NCBI RefSeq assembly: GCF_000377005.1
Contig: NZ_AQYB01000028.1
Location: 1-64,000 of the forward strand
DNA length: 64,000 nucleotides
Direction: 5' to 3'
Source of the DNA: Streptococcus minor DSM 17118
GTDB taxonomy: Bacteria > Bacillota > Bacilli > Lactobacillales > Streptococcaceae
The translations under genes were made by a program, and so were the position numbers. Below are positions 45,460 to 54,830 of the stretch, piece after piece (within the stretch, counting starts at the first letter, position 1; every line of letters begins with the position of its first letter). Below the pieces are notes generated by a model. That model made no database searches. It saw nothing but the letters and a program-made list of their open reading frames with translations, and was not told where the DNA came from.

Positions 45460-46137
45460 ATGAGATCTATTCAAATCGCTATTGATGGGCCTGCCTCGAG
45501 TGGGAAATCCACAGTTGCAAAAATCATTGCCAAAAACTTAGGCTATACTTACCTTGATACAGGAGCTATGTATCGTTGTGCGACTTATCTAGCCCTAAAA
45601 AATAAGTTAACGAAGGATCAAGTTCCTACTCTCCTAAAAGAACTAGAAACCCATCCGATTTCCTTTAGTAAGGGAGATGACGGTAGTCAAAGGGTATTTC
45701 TTGGAGGTGATGATGTGACCTTGGCGATTCGTCAGAATGACGTAACCAATAATGTTTCTTGGGTATCTGCTCTGCCAGAGGTTCGTGAAGAATTGGTGGC
45801 GCAGCAGCAAAGAATTGCTGCGACAGGTGGCATTGTCATGGATGGCCGCGATATTGGAACAGTTGTTTTACCGGATGCGGATTTGAAAATTTTCCTGATT
45901 GCTTCAGTGGAAGAACGAGCTTTACGACGCTTCAAAGAAAACCAAGAAAAGGGAATTCCATCCGATTTAGAAACCCTCAAGGAAGAAATTGCAGCCCGTG
46001 ACTTTAAGGATAGTAACCGCAAGGTTTCTCCCCTCAGGGCTGCTGATGATGCAATCACCTTTGATACGACTGGAGTATCCATCGATGGAGTAGTAGCTTT
46101 TATTTCAGAAAAAGCGAATGAAATTCTTGACAAGTAG
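45460..46137 (+). CDS. cmk: Cytidylate kinase
   Basis: A 225-residue kinase that phosphorylates CMP and dCMP. The P-loop is [43 protein letters not shown] and [13 protein letters not shown] are family segments. Its 3' end contains the -35 box of the infC promoter. The order LysM gene, cmk, infC is typical for streptococci. Confidence 0.96.
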   Translation: MRSIQIAIDGPASSGKSTVAKIIAKNLGYTYLDTGAMYRCATYLALKNKLTKDQVPTLLKELETHPISFSKGDDGSQRVFLGGDDVTLAIRQNDVTNNVSWVSALPEVREELVAQQQRIAATGGIVMDGRDIGTVVLPDADLKIFLIASVEERALRRFKENQEKGIPSDLETLKEEIAARDFKDSNRKVSPLRAADDAITFDTTGVSIDGVVAFISEKANEILDK

Positions 46138-46155
46138 GAAAAGTCTTGCTATACT
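46127..46155 (+). promoter_or_regulatory. infC operon promoter
   Basis: TTGACA (46127-46132, within the last codons of cmk), exactly 17 bases, TATACT (46150-46155). A near-consensus strong promoter, as expected for ribosomal genes. Confidence 0.85.
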
Positions 46156-46161
46156 AGTAAC

Positions 46162-46300
46162 ACTGAGAAAAGCAGAAGTGAGAGCTTCTCGCCTTGCGAC
46201 TTCGGTTGTCTGGCCCTACATGTCAAATTTCCTTTAGGGAAGATTATGTGTGCGGGCTTGATTTATCAGGTCCGCCTTTGTTTTTCTCAAAAATAAAAAA
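46162..46300 (+). promoter_or_regulatory. infC-rpmI-rplT leader with attenuator (L20-type candidate)
   Basis: About 140 untranslated bases hold several hairpins. One (GAGAA..TTCTC region, 46167-46192) is near the 5' end. The last (46252-46275, GCGGGCTTGA pairing with TCAGGTCCGC, with wobbles) is followed by a T-rich tract to 46285, forming a terminator before infC. In Firmicutes L20 represses this operon through such a leader, so autoregulation is likely; the fold here was not compared with a model. Confidence 0.6.
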
Positions 46301-46314
46301 ATGAGGTGAAAGCC

Positions 46315-46836
46315 ATAGCAAAGCAAGATTTGTTCATCAATGATGAAATTCGTGTGCGGGAAGTTCGTCTAATCGGTCTCGATGGTGAACAGTTAGGAAT
46401 CAAACCGCTCAATGAAGCACAAGCATTAGCTGACAGTGCCAATGTTGATTTGGTATTGATTCAGCCACAAGCTAAGCCACCGGTTGCGAAAATTATGGAC
46501 TACGGTAAGTTCAAATTTGAGTACCAGAAAAAACAAAAGGAACAGCGCAAAAAACAAAGTGTTGTGACTGTAAAAGAAGTTCGTCTGAGTCCTGTTATTG
46601 ATAAGGGAGATTTTGAGACAAAACTTCGCAATGCCCGTAAATTCCTTGAAAAAGGAAACAAGGTCAAAGTATCTATCCGATTTAAGGGTCGGATGATTAC
46701 GCACAAGGAAGTTGGAGCTAAGGTCTTAGCCGAGTTCGCTGAAGCAACACAAGATATTGCTATTATCGAACAACGTGCGAAGATGGATGGACGCCAAATG
46801 TTCATGCAACTAGCCCCAAATTCAGATAAAAAATAA
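46315..46836 (+). CDS. infC: Translation initiation factor IF-3
   Basis: IF-3 binds the 30S subunit and checks start codons. The protein ([21 protein letters not shown]...) has an N-terminal domain, a basic linker ([12 protein letters not shown]) and a C-terminal domain ending [10 protein letters not shown]. No ATG is available. GAGGTG at 46304-46308 is the ribosome binding site, and the codon at proper distance is ATA at 46315; GTG 46306 lies inside the site itself. infC genes are known for rare AUU/AUA/AUC starts that let IF-3 repress its own translation. I therefore annotate 46315, 173 residues. Confidence 0.9.
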   Translation: MAKQDLFINDEIRVREVRLIGLDGEQLGIKPLNEAQALADSANVDLVLIQPQAKPPVAKIMDYGKFKFEYQKKQKEQRKKQSVVTVKEVRLSPVIDKGDFETKLRNARKFLEKGNKVKVSIRFKGRMITHKEVGAKVLAEFAEATQDIAIIEQRAKMDGRQMFMQLAPNSDKK

Positions 46837-46868
46837 GCTTTGAAAGCTAAGCTAAAAGGAGAATAAAC

Positions 46869-47069
46869 ATGCCAAAACAAAAAACACACCGCGCATCAGC
46901 TAAACGTTTCAAACGTACAGGTTCTGGTGGCTTGAAACGCTTCCGCGCCTTTACTTCACACCGTTTCCATGGTAAAACTAAGAAACAACGTCGTCACCTT
47001 CGTAAAGCAACTATGGTACATGCTGGTGACTTCAAACGCATCAAAGCTATGCTAACTCAAATGCGCTAA
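46869..47069 (+). CDS. rpmI: 50S ribosomal protein L35
   Basis: A 66-residue basic ribosomal protein beginning [24 protein letters not shown] and containing [15 protein letters not shown]. Standard length. The ATG follows AAAAGGAG. Co-transcribed with infC and rplT. Confidence 0.98.
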   Translation: MPKQKTHRASAKRFKRTGSGGLKRFRAFTSHRFHGKTKKQRRHLRKATMVHAGDFKRIKAMLTQMR

Positions 47070-47122
47070 TATTCAGCAGCATTTTAACTAGATTTAATTA
47101 GACACATTCGGAGGAAATAGAA

Positions 47123-47482
47123 ATGGCACGTGTTAAAGGTGGCGTTGTTTCACGCAAACGCCGTAAACGTATTTTAAAATTAGCTAAAGGTTACTATGGA
47201 GCAAAACATCTCTTGTTCCGTACTGCTAAAGAGCAAGTAATGAACTCTTACTACTACGCATACCGCGATCGTCGTCAGAAAAAACGCGACTTCCGTAAAT
47301 TGTGGATTACGCGTATCAATGCAGCTGCTCGTATCAATGGATTGTCTTATTCACAATTGATGCACGGTTTGAAATTGGCTGAGATCGAAGTGAACCGCAA
47401 AATGCTTGCTGACTTGGCAGTAAATGATGCAGCAGCATTTGCAGCATTGGCTGATGCAGCAAAAGCAAAATTGGGTAAGTAA
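47123..47482 (+). CDS. rplT: 50S ribosomal protein L20
   Basis: A 119-residue 23S rRNA-binding assembly protein, [26 protein letters not shown], with [21 protein letters not shown]. In Firmicutes L20 is also the repressor of this operon. The ATG follows GGAGGAAATAGAA. Confidence 0.98.
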   Translation: MARVKGGVVSRKRRKRILKLAKGYYGAKHLLFRTAKEQVMNSYYYAYRDRRQKKRDFRKLWITRINAAARINGLSYSQLMHGLKLAEIEVNRKMLADLAVNDAAAFAALADAAKAKLGK

Positions 47483-47538
47483 TTTAAACGATTTTCTTAC
47501 ATGAGTCTGAGCTTAGAACTAAAAGAGCAAGGATATTA

Positions 47539-47570
47539 GAAAACTTGGACGTGTTCCAAGTTTTTCTTTT
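47539..47570 (+). terminator. rplT operon terminator
   Basis: AAACTTGGA pairs with TCCAAGTTT across a short loop, followed by a T-rich tract (47561-47570). Confidence 0.85.
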
Positions 47571-47693
47571 AGTCTTATAGAATAAGCATTTCAGTTTAGA
47601 ACTACTCACCTCATCATTTCACAAGTAGAGCGACTATTGTCATCTTGTAAGAGTTAGATTTTTTGGGATGCTCTTATTTTTATAAAACATATC

Positions 47694-47721
47694 AAAAAAA
47701 AGAATAGGTTCGCCTATTCTT
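47694..47721 (-). terminator. ltaS terminator overlapping its stop codon
   Basis: AGAATAGG (47701-47708) and CCTATTCT (47713-47720) form an 8-bp stem with a TTCG tetraloop. The A-run at 47694-47700 gives a U-run on the minus strand. The ltaS stop (47716-47714) lies inside the stem. Confidence 0.85.
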
Positions 47722-49915
47722 TTTTGCTTGGTGTGGTCGTAGTTGTGCTGTCCGAAACAGAACCTCCAGTAGTATCATTTTCTGGCTTATTTCCATAAAG
47801 GGCTTGATAACTTGGTGAGTTGAAGAGGTCGATAGTAGATTTTTTACCATTACGACTATAGATACTAGTGGATTTTTCTCCTAGCTTTTCTTCGATAGCT
47901 ATTTCTGCTTCTAAAGATTGGATATAGGAGAATTGACTGATATCAAGTGGAGGTAAATCATTTTTCTTGAAGCGAATCAGGTCTCCTGTCTGGATAGCGT
48001 CACTAGCAGCAAGTTGTGCATTTGCAGCTGCTTCTACAGCTTCGACTTCTTTTTGGGTTGTTTCATCCGGGTTGGTGATTTCCTGTCCGTTTTCAGTATA
48101 ATACAACTTACCACCATAGCTAGTGTATTTCGGTGTGATGAAAGAGCCTGAAGTGCGAGTAGCTACAATTTGACTATGATCTGGAGAAAGGAGGTCCTGT
48201 CCGACTTGAAGATATTGTTTTGAATCAACACCCAGTAAGTGCTCCAAGGTTGGGAGGCCATCAACTGCACCACCGTAGGTTTCGATGATACCGCCTTTAT
48301 CTGTACCAGGAACAACAATCATATAAGGAACACGTTGCAACATGGCATTGTCATAATCCGTCCAGGTTTCAGAGTCTTTGCCCAGTAAGGGTGCAAGGTC
48401 AGGGTTTCGAGAGTTTGAGATACCGTAATGGTCTCCATAAAGTATAATAATTGAATTTTCGTAGATACCTGTTGCTTTCAAATAATCAAAGAATGACTTG
48501 ATAGATGCATCTAGATAGTTAGCGGTAGCAAAGTAACCATTGATGGTTTCATCTTTGGTTTCAGCTAGTGGAAACCCGATTTCGTCACCAATGAGGCTGG
48601 TCGTATAGGGATAGTGATTGGAGACAGTGATGAACTTGGTATAGAAAGGTTGTTGGAGCCGCTCCAGATACTGGATAGAATCCGCGAACATAATCTTATC
48701 ATTCAAGCCATATTGAAAGGAATTTTCCTCTGTAGCTGGTGAGAAGTAAGATTGGTCAAAGAAGTAGTTATACCCCCAGCTTTTATAGGTATTGTTACGG
48801 TTCCAAAAGCTAGCCGAATTTCCGTGGAAGACAGCTGAGGTGTAGCCTCCATTTTGAGAGAGGATGTAGGGAGCAGCTTGTTGGGTGTTGCTACTACCAT
48901 ACTGTACCATGAAGGAGCCTTGATTGAGACCAAATAGGGATGTTTCCAACAGGGTTTCTGCATCAGATGTTTTTCCTGCCTTAACCTGATGAAAAAAGTT
49001 AGGGAAGGAAAACGTAGATTTAGAATGGTAGAGAGAGTTTAGGAAAGGAGTTACTTCATACTCCTTGTCTCCAACTTTTAATTTATAGTCAATGATAAAT
49101 TGCTGTAAACTTTCTAAGTGTAGGTAGATAACATTTCGTCCCTTTGCCAAACCAAAGAACTCTGGATTTGGAGCAGCATAATGTTGGTCAATATAAGCCT
49201 GGACAGGCTCCAAATCTTTGGCAGTAGCCTCTGAGCGATCCCTGTGAGCAGAATAGGTCTGATTGGCATTGTAGCCTAAAAAAGCTGGAAGACCAAGGGC
49301 GCGGACAATGTAAGTATTGGAAAAGCCGCGGGATAATAATTCGGGGCGATCAATTTCTGCTAGAAAGAGGTTGGCTGAAAAGAGCATAACAGATAGAGCT
49401 GTGACAGCAAAACTAGCTCTCTTGTTAAAGGCTTTTGTATCAAACTTTAATTTTCTACGAATCGCTAGGAAAATCAAGATAAAGAAATCAAGGAAATAGA
49501 TAATATCTGTCCAGCGAAAGAGCTTGATAGCAGCTTCCCCCAGACCAGCTGACACACTTGAGCTGGCCATCATGGTGGAGATGGAGATGTAATCTGTAAA
49601 TTCCCGATAGTAGATCGAATTTGAAAAAAGCCAGACAAAGAGCACAAAGTAAATCAGGCTAGAAGTGATGTAAAATGCCTTTGTATGTTTAATATAGAGG
49701 GCGGCCCCTATTAAGAGAAGGGCAACTGGTACAGGATTGATAAAGGCAATGAAATTTTGATAGAAACCTTTTGTATCTAGGTTAAAATCAATCAGATAAG
49801 CCCACAAGGTCTTTAACCAGTAAATACTAACCAGTGTTAATACGAAGCCTAGGCGAGACTGGAGAAACTCGACTAGGTTGAATGTTGTTTTTTTCACGAA
49901 AAAGTCCTCGTACAT
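47714..49915 (-). CDS. ltaS: Lipoteichoic acid synthase family protein
   Basis: A 733-residue polymerase that builds the glycerophosphate chain of lipoteichoic acid from phosphatidylglycerol. Five N-terminal transmembrane helices (to about residue 190) lead to an extracellular sulfatase-fold domain. Active-site parts are NVIYLHLESLQQF (metal Glu), the nucleophile Thr of VKAGKTSDAET (near residue 315), and IILYGDHYGIS. The C-terminal tail beyond about residue 600 is longer than in S. aureus and ends in a Thr-rich run. Start at 49915 with AAAGGA two bases upstream of the ATG. Divergent from the RlmI-like gene. Confidence 0.92.
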   Translation of the reverse strand: MYEDFFVKKTTFNLVEFLQSRLGFVLTLVSIYWLKTLWAYLIDFNLDTKGFYQNFIAFINPVPVALLLIGAALYIKHTKAFYITSSLIYFVLFVWLFSNSIYYREFTDYISISTMMASSSVSAGLGEAAIKLFRWTDIIYFLDFFILIFLAIRRKLKFDTKAFNKRASFAVTALSVMLFSANLFLAEIDRPELLSRGFSNTYIVRALGLPAFLGYNANQTYSAHRDRSEATAKDLEPVQAYIDQHYAAPNPEFFGLAKGRNVIYLHLESLQQFIIDYKLKVGDKEYEVTPFLNSLYHSKSTFSFPNFFHQVKAGKTSDAETLLETSLFGLNQGSFMVQYGSSNTQQAAPYILSQNGGYTSAVFHGNSASFWNRNNTYKSWGYNYFFDQSYFSPATEENSFQYGLNDKIMFADSIQYLERLQQPFYTKFITVSNHYPYTTSLIGDEIGFPLAETKDETINGYFATANYLDASIKSFFDYLKATGIYENSIIILYGDHYGISNSRNPDLAPLLGKDSETWTDYDNAMLQRVPYMIVVPGTDKGGIIETYGGAVDGLPTLEHLLGVDSKQYLQVGQDLLSPDHSQIVATRTSGSFITPKYTSYGGKLYYTENGQEITNPDETTQKEVEAVEAAANAQLAASDAIQTGDLIRFKKNDLPPLDISQFSYIQSLEAEIAIEEKLGEKSTSIYSRNGKKSTIDLFNSPSYQALYGNKPENDTTGGSVSDSTTTTTPSKKE

Positions 49916-49937
49916 GTTCCTTTGTAAAGATTACTCC

Positions 49938-49967
49938 ATTATATCATATTTTTAAATTATCCTTCAA
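49938..49967 (-). promoter_or_regulatory. ltaS promoter
   Basis: On the minus strand TTGAAG (49967-49962), 18 bases, then TATAAT (49943-49938) with TGA in front, an extended -10. Confidence 0.65.
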
Positions 49968-49981
49968 ATAGGAATGTTTTT

Positions 49982-50010
49982 TTGAGAAGTAGGCTGATTT
50001 TTGATATAAT
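49982..50010 (+). promoter_or_regulatory. Promoter of the RlmI-like gene, abutting its start codon
   Basis: TTGAGA (49982-49987), 17 bases, TATAAT (50005-50010) with TGA in front. The start codon of the gene is at 50018, only seven bases after the -10. Confidence 0.75.
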
Positions 50011-50017
50011 AAAAACT

Positions 50018-51181
50018 ATGAATACAGTCAGGGTCAGCCGAATTGCAGAAAAGAAAATCAAGCAGGGAATTTGTATTTTGGATGGGGTGGACTTAAAGGA
50101 GCAAAACCTATCCAATACAGTGGTAAAACTAGTTTCTGAACAAGGAAAATTTTTGGGAACAGCCTACCTTTCACAACAGAATAAGGGAGTCGGCTGGTTG
50201 GTGAGTCGCGCAGCAATAGAGCTCAATCAGACTTTCTTTGAAGATGTTCTGCACCAAGCTAAACTCAAACGCCAAACCTTTCATGATTCCGAATGGACAA
50301 CAGCCTACCGAGTCTTTAACCAAGATGGGGATGGTTTTGGTGGATTGAGCATTGATCTGTACAATGATTATGCGGTCTTTTCCTGGTACAATCCATTTGT
50401 ATACTCCATCAAGGAAAGGATTGTAGATGCTTTTAGAGTGGTGTACCCGGAGATTCAGGGAGCTTATGAAAAAATTCGCTTCAAGGGAGTCGATTATGAC
50501 TCGGCTCATTTATATGGGCAGGAAGCGCCATCTACCTTTACGATTTTTGAAAATGGTGTTGCCTACAAAGTTTTTTTAAATGATGGCTTGATGACTGGTA
50601 TTTTCTTAGACCAACATGAAGTCCGTGCCAGTTTGGTTGACGGGTTAGCAACTGGAAAATCCTTGCTCAATATGTTCTCCTATACAGCGGCATTTTCTGT
50701 GGCAGCAGCCATGGGAGGGGCTCGTCAAACAACTTCGGTGGATTTAGCCAAGCGCTCTAGAGAACTATCGCAAGCCCATTTTGATGCTAATAGATTAGAG
50801 ATGGACCATCACCAACTGGTGGTTATGGATGTCTTTGATTATTTTAAGTATGCAAAACGCCATGGTCTGTATTTTGATGTGATTGTACTGGACCCACCTA
50901 GTTTTGCCCGTAATAAAAAGCAAACTTTTTCGGTAGCCAAAGATTATCATAAACTAATCGCTCAGTCTTTGGACATTCTATCGCCAGCAGGAATAATTAT
51001 TGCCTCAACGAATGCCTCCAATGTGAGCCTTGAGCGCTTTAAAAAAGAAATTGAAAAAGGCTTTGTGGGTGTTAAACACCAGTATCTAGCCAATTATCGC
51101 CTACCCAGCGATTTTGTTTACAATAAAAATGATGAAAGTAGTAATTACCTCAAGGTCTTTACAATACAGGTACAAAAATGA
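50018..51181 (+). CDS. RlmI/RlmK-like rRNA (cytosine-C5) methyltransferase
   Basis: A 387-residue SAM-dependent methyltransferase with an N-terminal PUA-like domain (about 1-75), a central EEHHE-type subdomain and a C-terminal Rossmann domain. [33 protein letters not shown] (motif I) and [14 protein letters not shown] (motif IV) are present. I start at ATG 50018 ([15 protein letters not shown]), the normal N-terminus of the family; the in-frame ATG at 49982 is not plausible since the promoter lies there. Predicted to be leaderless. It overlaps aroD by four bases. Confidence 0.88.
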   Translation: MNTVRVSRIAEKKIKQGICILDGVDLKEQNLSNTVVKLVSEQGKFLGTAYLSQQNKGVGWLVSRAAIELNQTFFEDVLHQAKLKRQTFHDSEWTTAYRVFNQDGDGFGGLSIDLYNDYAVFSWYNPFVYSIKERIVDAFRVVYPEIQGAYEKIRFKGVDYDSAHLYGQEAPSTFTIFENGVAYKVFLNDGLMTGIFLDQHEVRASLVDGLATGKSLLNMFSYTAAFSVAAAMGGARQTTSVDLAKRSRELSQAHFDANRLEMDHHQLVVMDVFDYFKYAKRHGLYFDVIVLDPPSFARNKKQTFSVAKDYHKLIAQSLDILSPAGIIIASTNASNVSLERFKKEIEKGFVGVKHQYLANYRLPSDFVYNKNDESSNYLKVFTIQVQK

Positions 51182-51849
51182 AAATTGTAGTTCCAATAAT
51201 GCCAAGAAATGTAGCGGATGTGGAAGCAATTGATCTGGACCGACTGGCAGATGCAGATATCATCGAATGGCGAGCAGATTTTTTGCCTAAAGAAGAGATT
51301 TTGAAAGTGGCTCCAGCAGTTTTTGAAAAGTTTCTGGGTCGGGAATTGGTTTTCACCATTCGGACCAAGGCAGAGGGTGGTCATATCGAGCTAACTGACC
51401 AGGAATATGTAGCCCTTATCAAGGAAGTAGCAGCTCTTTACCATCCTGATTTTATTGATTTTGAATATTACAGCCATAAGGACGTCTTTGATGAGATGTT
51501 AGATTTCCCAAATTTAGTTCTCAGCTACCATAATTTTCAAGAAACTCCGGAGAACTTTTTGGAAATTATGTCTGAGTTAACCAGTTTGTCTCCGGCTATG
51601 GTCAAGATGGCAGTGATGCCCAAAACAGAACAGGACGTTCTGGATGTGATGAACTATACACGTGGATTTAAGACTTTGAATGCTGAGCAAGCCTACGCTA
51701 CAATGTCTATGGGGGAGCTGGGCACTTTGACCCGTCTATCTGGTCGTATCACCGGATCCTGCTGGACTTTTGCCAGTCTGGATGAGGCTAGTGCGCCAGG
51801 TCAACTACCTTTGGGTACACTAAAGAAGTTTTTAGAAGTATTGGAGTAG
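51178..51849 (+). CDS. aroD: 3-dehydroquinate dehydratase, type I
   Basis: A 223-residue class I enzyme forming a Schiff base. It begins [11 protein letters not shown], with [11 protein letters not shown] and [11 protein letters not shown] (catalytic His) and [12 protein letters not shown] (catalytic Lys). It converts 3-dehydroquinate to 3-dehydroshikimate. It starts inside the stop of the methyltransferase gene, and aroC follows after three bases. The aroE and aroB genes that often come next in streptococci are absent here. Confidence 0.95.
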   Translation: MKIVVPIMPRNVADVEAIDLDRLADADIIEWRADFLPKEEILKVAPAVFEKFLGRELVFTIRTKAEGGHIELTDQEYVALIKEVAALYHPDFIDFEYYSHKDVFDEMLDFPNLVLSYHNFQETPENFLEIMSELTSLSPAMVKMAVMPKTEQDVLDVMNYTRGFKTLNAEQAYATMSMGELGTLTRLSGRITGSCWTFASLDEASAPGQLPLGTLKKFLEVLE

Positions 51850-51852
51850 GCA

Positions 51853-53019
51853 ATGAGATATTTAACTGCAGGAGAGTCACACGGTCCTCGTTTGACCGCC
51901 ATTATTGAAGGAGTACCCGCGGGTCTTCCCTTGACAGCTGAGGATATCAATGTTGACTTGAAGCGTCGTCAAGGTGGTTATGGTCGTGGTGGTCGGATGA
52001 AAATTGAGTCTGATCAGGTAGAAATTACCGCTGGGGTACGCCATGGGAAAACGACGGGTGCTCCCATAACCCTTCATGTTATCAACAAGGATCACCAGAA
52101 ATGGTTGGATATCATGGCTGTTGAGGACATTGAAGACCGTTTGAAATCTAAGCGTAGAATCACTCGTCCGCGACCAGGCCATGCCGATTTGGTGGGTGGT
52201 ATGAAGTATCGCTTCGATGATTTGCGCAATTCTTTAGAGCGTTCTTCTGCTCGTGAAACGACCATGCGAGTAGCTATCGGTGCGGTTGCAAAGCGGATTT
52301 TGGCAGAATTGGACATCGAGATTGCTAACCATGTCGTGGTCTTTGGTGGTAAAGAAATAGATGTGCCAGATGGCTTGACTGTCTCACAAATCAAAGAATT
52401 GGCCCAAGAATCTGAAATCTCAGTAGTCAATCAAGACCGTGAAGATGAAATCAAGGCCTATATTGACCAAATCAAGCGTGAGGGTGATACTATCGGTGGT
52501 GTTATTGAGACAGTAGTTGGAGGAGTACCAGTCGGACTAGGTTCTTTTGTCCAATGGGATAAAAAGTTGGATGGTAAGCTGGCTCAAGCTGTTGTTTCTA
52601 TCAATGCTTTCAAGGGTGTTGAATTTGGTGCTGGTTTCAAAGCAGGTTATCGTCGCGGTTCAGAGATTATGGATGAGATTCTCTGGAATGAGCACGAAGG
52701 CTACACACGTCGTACCAACAATCTAGGTGGTTTTGAGGGTGGTATGACCAATGGACAGCCACTGGTGATTCGTGGCGTCATGAAACCCATCCCGACGCTT
52801 TACAAGCCTTTGATGTCAGTTGACATTGAGACACATGAGCCCTATAAGGCTACCGTTGAACGGTCTGATCCAACAGCACTTCCGGCAGCAGGTGTGGTCA
52901 TGGAGTCTGTTGTAGCAACTGTTATCGCAACAGAAATATTGGAGAAGTTCTCATCTGATAACTTGGAAGAGTTGAAAGAAGCAGTAGCTGCTCACCGAGA
53001 CTATGTCAAATATTTCTAA
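51853..53019 (+). CDS. aroC: Chorismate synthase
   Basis: A 388-residue FMN-dependent lyase that forms chorismate from [57 protein letters not shown] and [22 protein letters not shown] (partial listing) are standard. Length matches the Gram-positive form. Confidence 0.97.
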   Translation: MRYLTAGESHGPRLTAIIEGVPAGLPLTAEDINVDLKRRQGGYGRGGRMKIESDQVEITAGVRHGKTTGAPITLHVINKDHQKWLDIMAVEDIEDRLKSKRRITRPRPGHADLVGGMKYRFDDLRNSLERSSARETTMRVAIGAVAKRILAELDIEIANHVVVFGGKEIDVPDGLTVSQIKELAQESEISVVNQDREDEIKAYIDQIKREGDTIGGVIETVVGGVPVGLGSFVQWDKKLDGKLAQAVVSINAFKGVEFGAGFKAGYRRGSEIMDEILWNEHEGYTRRTNNLGGFEGGMTNGQPLVIRGVMKPIPTLYKPLMSVDIETHEPYKATVERSDPTALPAAGVVMESVVATVIATEILEKFSSDNLEELKEAVAAHRDYVKYF

Positions 53020-53053
53020 TATCAGAACGTAACAGACAAAGATGGGAGAAGTC

Positions 53054-54160
53054 ATGAGTCAAAAAACAGTGTACATTGTTGGCCTAGGACTAATTGGTTC
53101 TTCTTTGGCTCTGGGCATTCGACGTGATCATCCCGATTACCGAATTTTAGGTTATAATCGGAGTAGAAAATCTCGCGACATTGCCTTGGAAAAAGGCTTT
53201 GTTGATGAGGCGACAGATAGGTTTGCTCTTTTTGCTAGTCAGGCTGATGTCATTATTCTGGCTGTCCCGATTGAGCAGACCATTGACTTTATCAAAGAAT
53301 TGGCTCAGATCCCGCTCAAAAGTATGGTTCTAGTGACAGATGCAGGTTCAACTAAACTGGCTATCTGTCAGGCTGCTGATGCGTATTTGAAGCCCGCTGG
53401 TATCAATTTTATTGGTGGTCATCCCATGGCTGGGAGTCATAAGTCAGGAGCGATTGCAGCAGATGTTAATCTGTTTGAGAATGCCTACTATATCTTTACC
53501 AAAACTGCGGCCACGAAGAAAGATGCTCTGCCGCGTTTGACAGATCTCTTGTCTGGTCTACATGCCCGTTTTATCGAAATCGATCCTCAGGAGCATGACC
53601 GAGTGACAAGTCAGGTATCTCATTTTCCACATGTCCTAGCTTCTAGTCTGATGAATCAGGCGGGAGATTATGCTTTTGAGCATCCCTTTACCAATAATTT
53701 TGCAGCTGGTGGTTTTCGAGATATGACAAGGATTGCAGAAAGTGAGCCTGGTATGTGGACCAGCATTCTCATGACCAATCCTGATGCTGTTCTAGAAAGG
53801 ATTTCCGAATTTCAAAGTCGTCTAAATGAGATAGCAGATGCTATTCGTCTACGGGATTCTGAACATATCTGGAATTTTTTTGACAAGGGGCGTCAGACAC
53901 GAAAAGAGATGGAAATCCACAAACGGGCAGGTGTAGATAGTTTCTACGATATTTATATCAATGTTCCTGACCAGGAAGATGTCATCCTAGAGATTTTAGA
54001 ACTTTTGAGAGGAATATCAGTAGTCAATATTCGCATTAACGAGGAAAACAGAGAAGATATTGCTGGTATTTTGCAAATTACTTTCAAAACAAGAGAAGAC
54101 TTGGACCGAGCTTTCCAAGTGATTCGAGACCATACACCGTATCAGGTAACCATTACATAA
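53054..54160 (+). CDS. tyrA: Prephenate dehydrogenase
   Basis: A 368-residue tyrosine-pathway enzyme: Rossmann domain (VYIVGLGLIGSSLALGI), helical dimerisation domain with the catalytic GGHPMAGSHKSGA, and a C-terminal ACT domain (about 295-365, YDIYINVPDQEDVIL) likely for tyrosine feedback. I use ATG 53054 (MSQKTVYIVG), ten bases after GGGAGA; ATG 53042 overlaps that site. Confidence 0.94.
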   Translation: MSQKTVYIVGLGLIGSSLALGIRRDHPDYRILGYNRSRKSRDIALEKGFVDEATDRFALFASQADVIILAVPIEQTIDFIKELAQIPLKSMVLVTDAGSTKLAICQAADAYLKPAGINFIGGHPMAGSHKSGAIAADVNLFENAYYIFTKTAATKKDALPRLTDLLSGLHARFIEIDPQEHDRVTSQVSHFPHVLASSLMNQAGDYAFEHPFTNNFAAGGFRDMTRIAESEPGMWTSILMTNPDAVLERISEFQSRLNEIADAIRLRDSEHIWNFFDKGRQTRKEMEIHKRAGVDSFYDIYINVPDQEDVILEILELLRGISVVNIRINEENREDIAGILQITFKTREDLDRAFQVIRDHTPYQVTIT

Positions 54161-54185
54161 GTTTTATTTTAAGAGGAGAAAGACG

Positions 54186-54524
54186 ATGACACAAAATATC
54201 TATGATTTAGCAAATGAATTGGACCGTTCAATCCGATTGTTGCCAGAGTACAAAGCAGTCGAAGAAGCAAAACTTGCTATCGAAGGTGATGCAGAGGCCA
54301 AGCTTATTTTTCAGGATTATCTAGCCTTTCAAACAGAACTGCAAGGTCTCATGCAGGCAGGTCAAATGCCTAGTCCAGATGTGCAAAACCGCATGGAAGA
54401 AATCAGTAAAAAGGTGCAAGAAAATAGTCTATTGGCAGTTTATTTTGCCAAGCAACAGCAATTGTCAATTTATATGGCAGATTTGGAGAAGATTATTTTT
54501 AGTCCTTTAAGAGACTTACTGTAA
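54186..54524 (+). CDS. YlbF/YmcA-family protein
   Basis: A 112-residue all-helical protein (TQNIYDLANELDRSIRLLPEYK...) of the DUF964/YlbF family. In Bacillus relatives form the YlbF-YmcA-YaaT complex that stimulates RNase Y processing and affects competence and biofilm. In streptococci it stays within the aromatic cluster after tyrA. It ends this cluster here, while aroA, aroK and pheA are not adjacent. Confidence 0.9.
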   Translation: MTQNIYDLANELDRSIRLLPEYKAVEEAKLAIEGDAEAKLIFQDYLAFQTELQGLMQAGQMPSPDVQNRMEEISKKVQENSLLAVYFAKQQQLSIYMADLEKIIFSPLRDLL

Positions 54525-54553
54525 AGAGAAAGCTGATCTTTGATTACTTTTGT

Positions 54554-54594
54554 AAAAGGAACTCTTTAGATGAATCTAGAGTTCCTTATTTTTA
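54554..54594 (+). terminator. Terminator of the aro cluster
   Basis: GGAACTCT (54558-54565) pairs with AGAGTTCC (54578-54585), with an inner TTAGAT/ATCTA pairing and a T-rich tail. Confidence 0.8.
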
Positions 54595-54693
54595 TAAATC
54601 CTGGCTAGTGAGCTAATTTGGTTTTACAATAAAGATAAGAGAATCATTATGAAGTTTAAAAATTAGACTAGTCTGTATAAATCAAGGCCATAG

Positions 54694-54726
54694 AGAAAAA
54701 ACAGTCGATTGACTGTTTTTCTTTTA
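54694..54726. terminator. Second terminator, probably bidirectional
   Basis: AAAAACAGTC and GACTGTTTTT form a 10-bp stem with a GATT loop, flanked by A- and T-runs. Confidence 0.75.
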
Positions 54727-54771
54727 TCCTATTTTCCTTAATAATGTGGAAAAAGTCTTTGTTTGGAAGGG

Positions 54772-54800
54772 TTTACTTTCTCTTCTATTGTGCCTATAAT
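54772..54800 (+). promoter_or_regulatory. Promoter of the beta-glucoside/MupG PTS operon
   Basis: TTTACT (54772-54777), 17 bases, TATAAT (54795-54800), with AAAGGAG and the first ATG following. Confidence 0.65.
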
Positions 54801-54830
54801 GGTGATAACTAAGAAAAAAGGAGACATCTT

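Larger units (their letters stand above)
54525..54830. other. 306-base intergenic region with two terminators and a promoter
   Basis: It contains two hairpin terminators (54554-54594 and 54694-54726) and the promoter of the sugar operon at 54772-54800. I see no ORF, and no convincing catabolite-response element. Confidence 0.6.

Noticed and set aside
46306..46308. GTG as the infC start codon
   Set aside because: It overlaps the ribosome binding site GAGGTG; ATA at 46315 has proper spacing.
54760..54800. Catabolite-response element upstream of the GH1 gene
   Set aside because: The sequence around the promoter has no convincing match to the CRE consensus.
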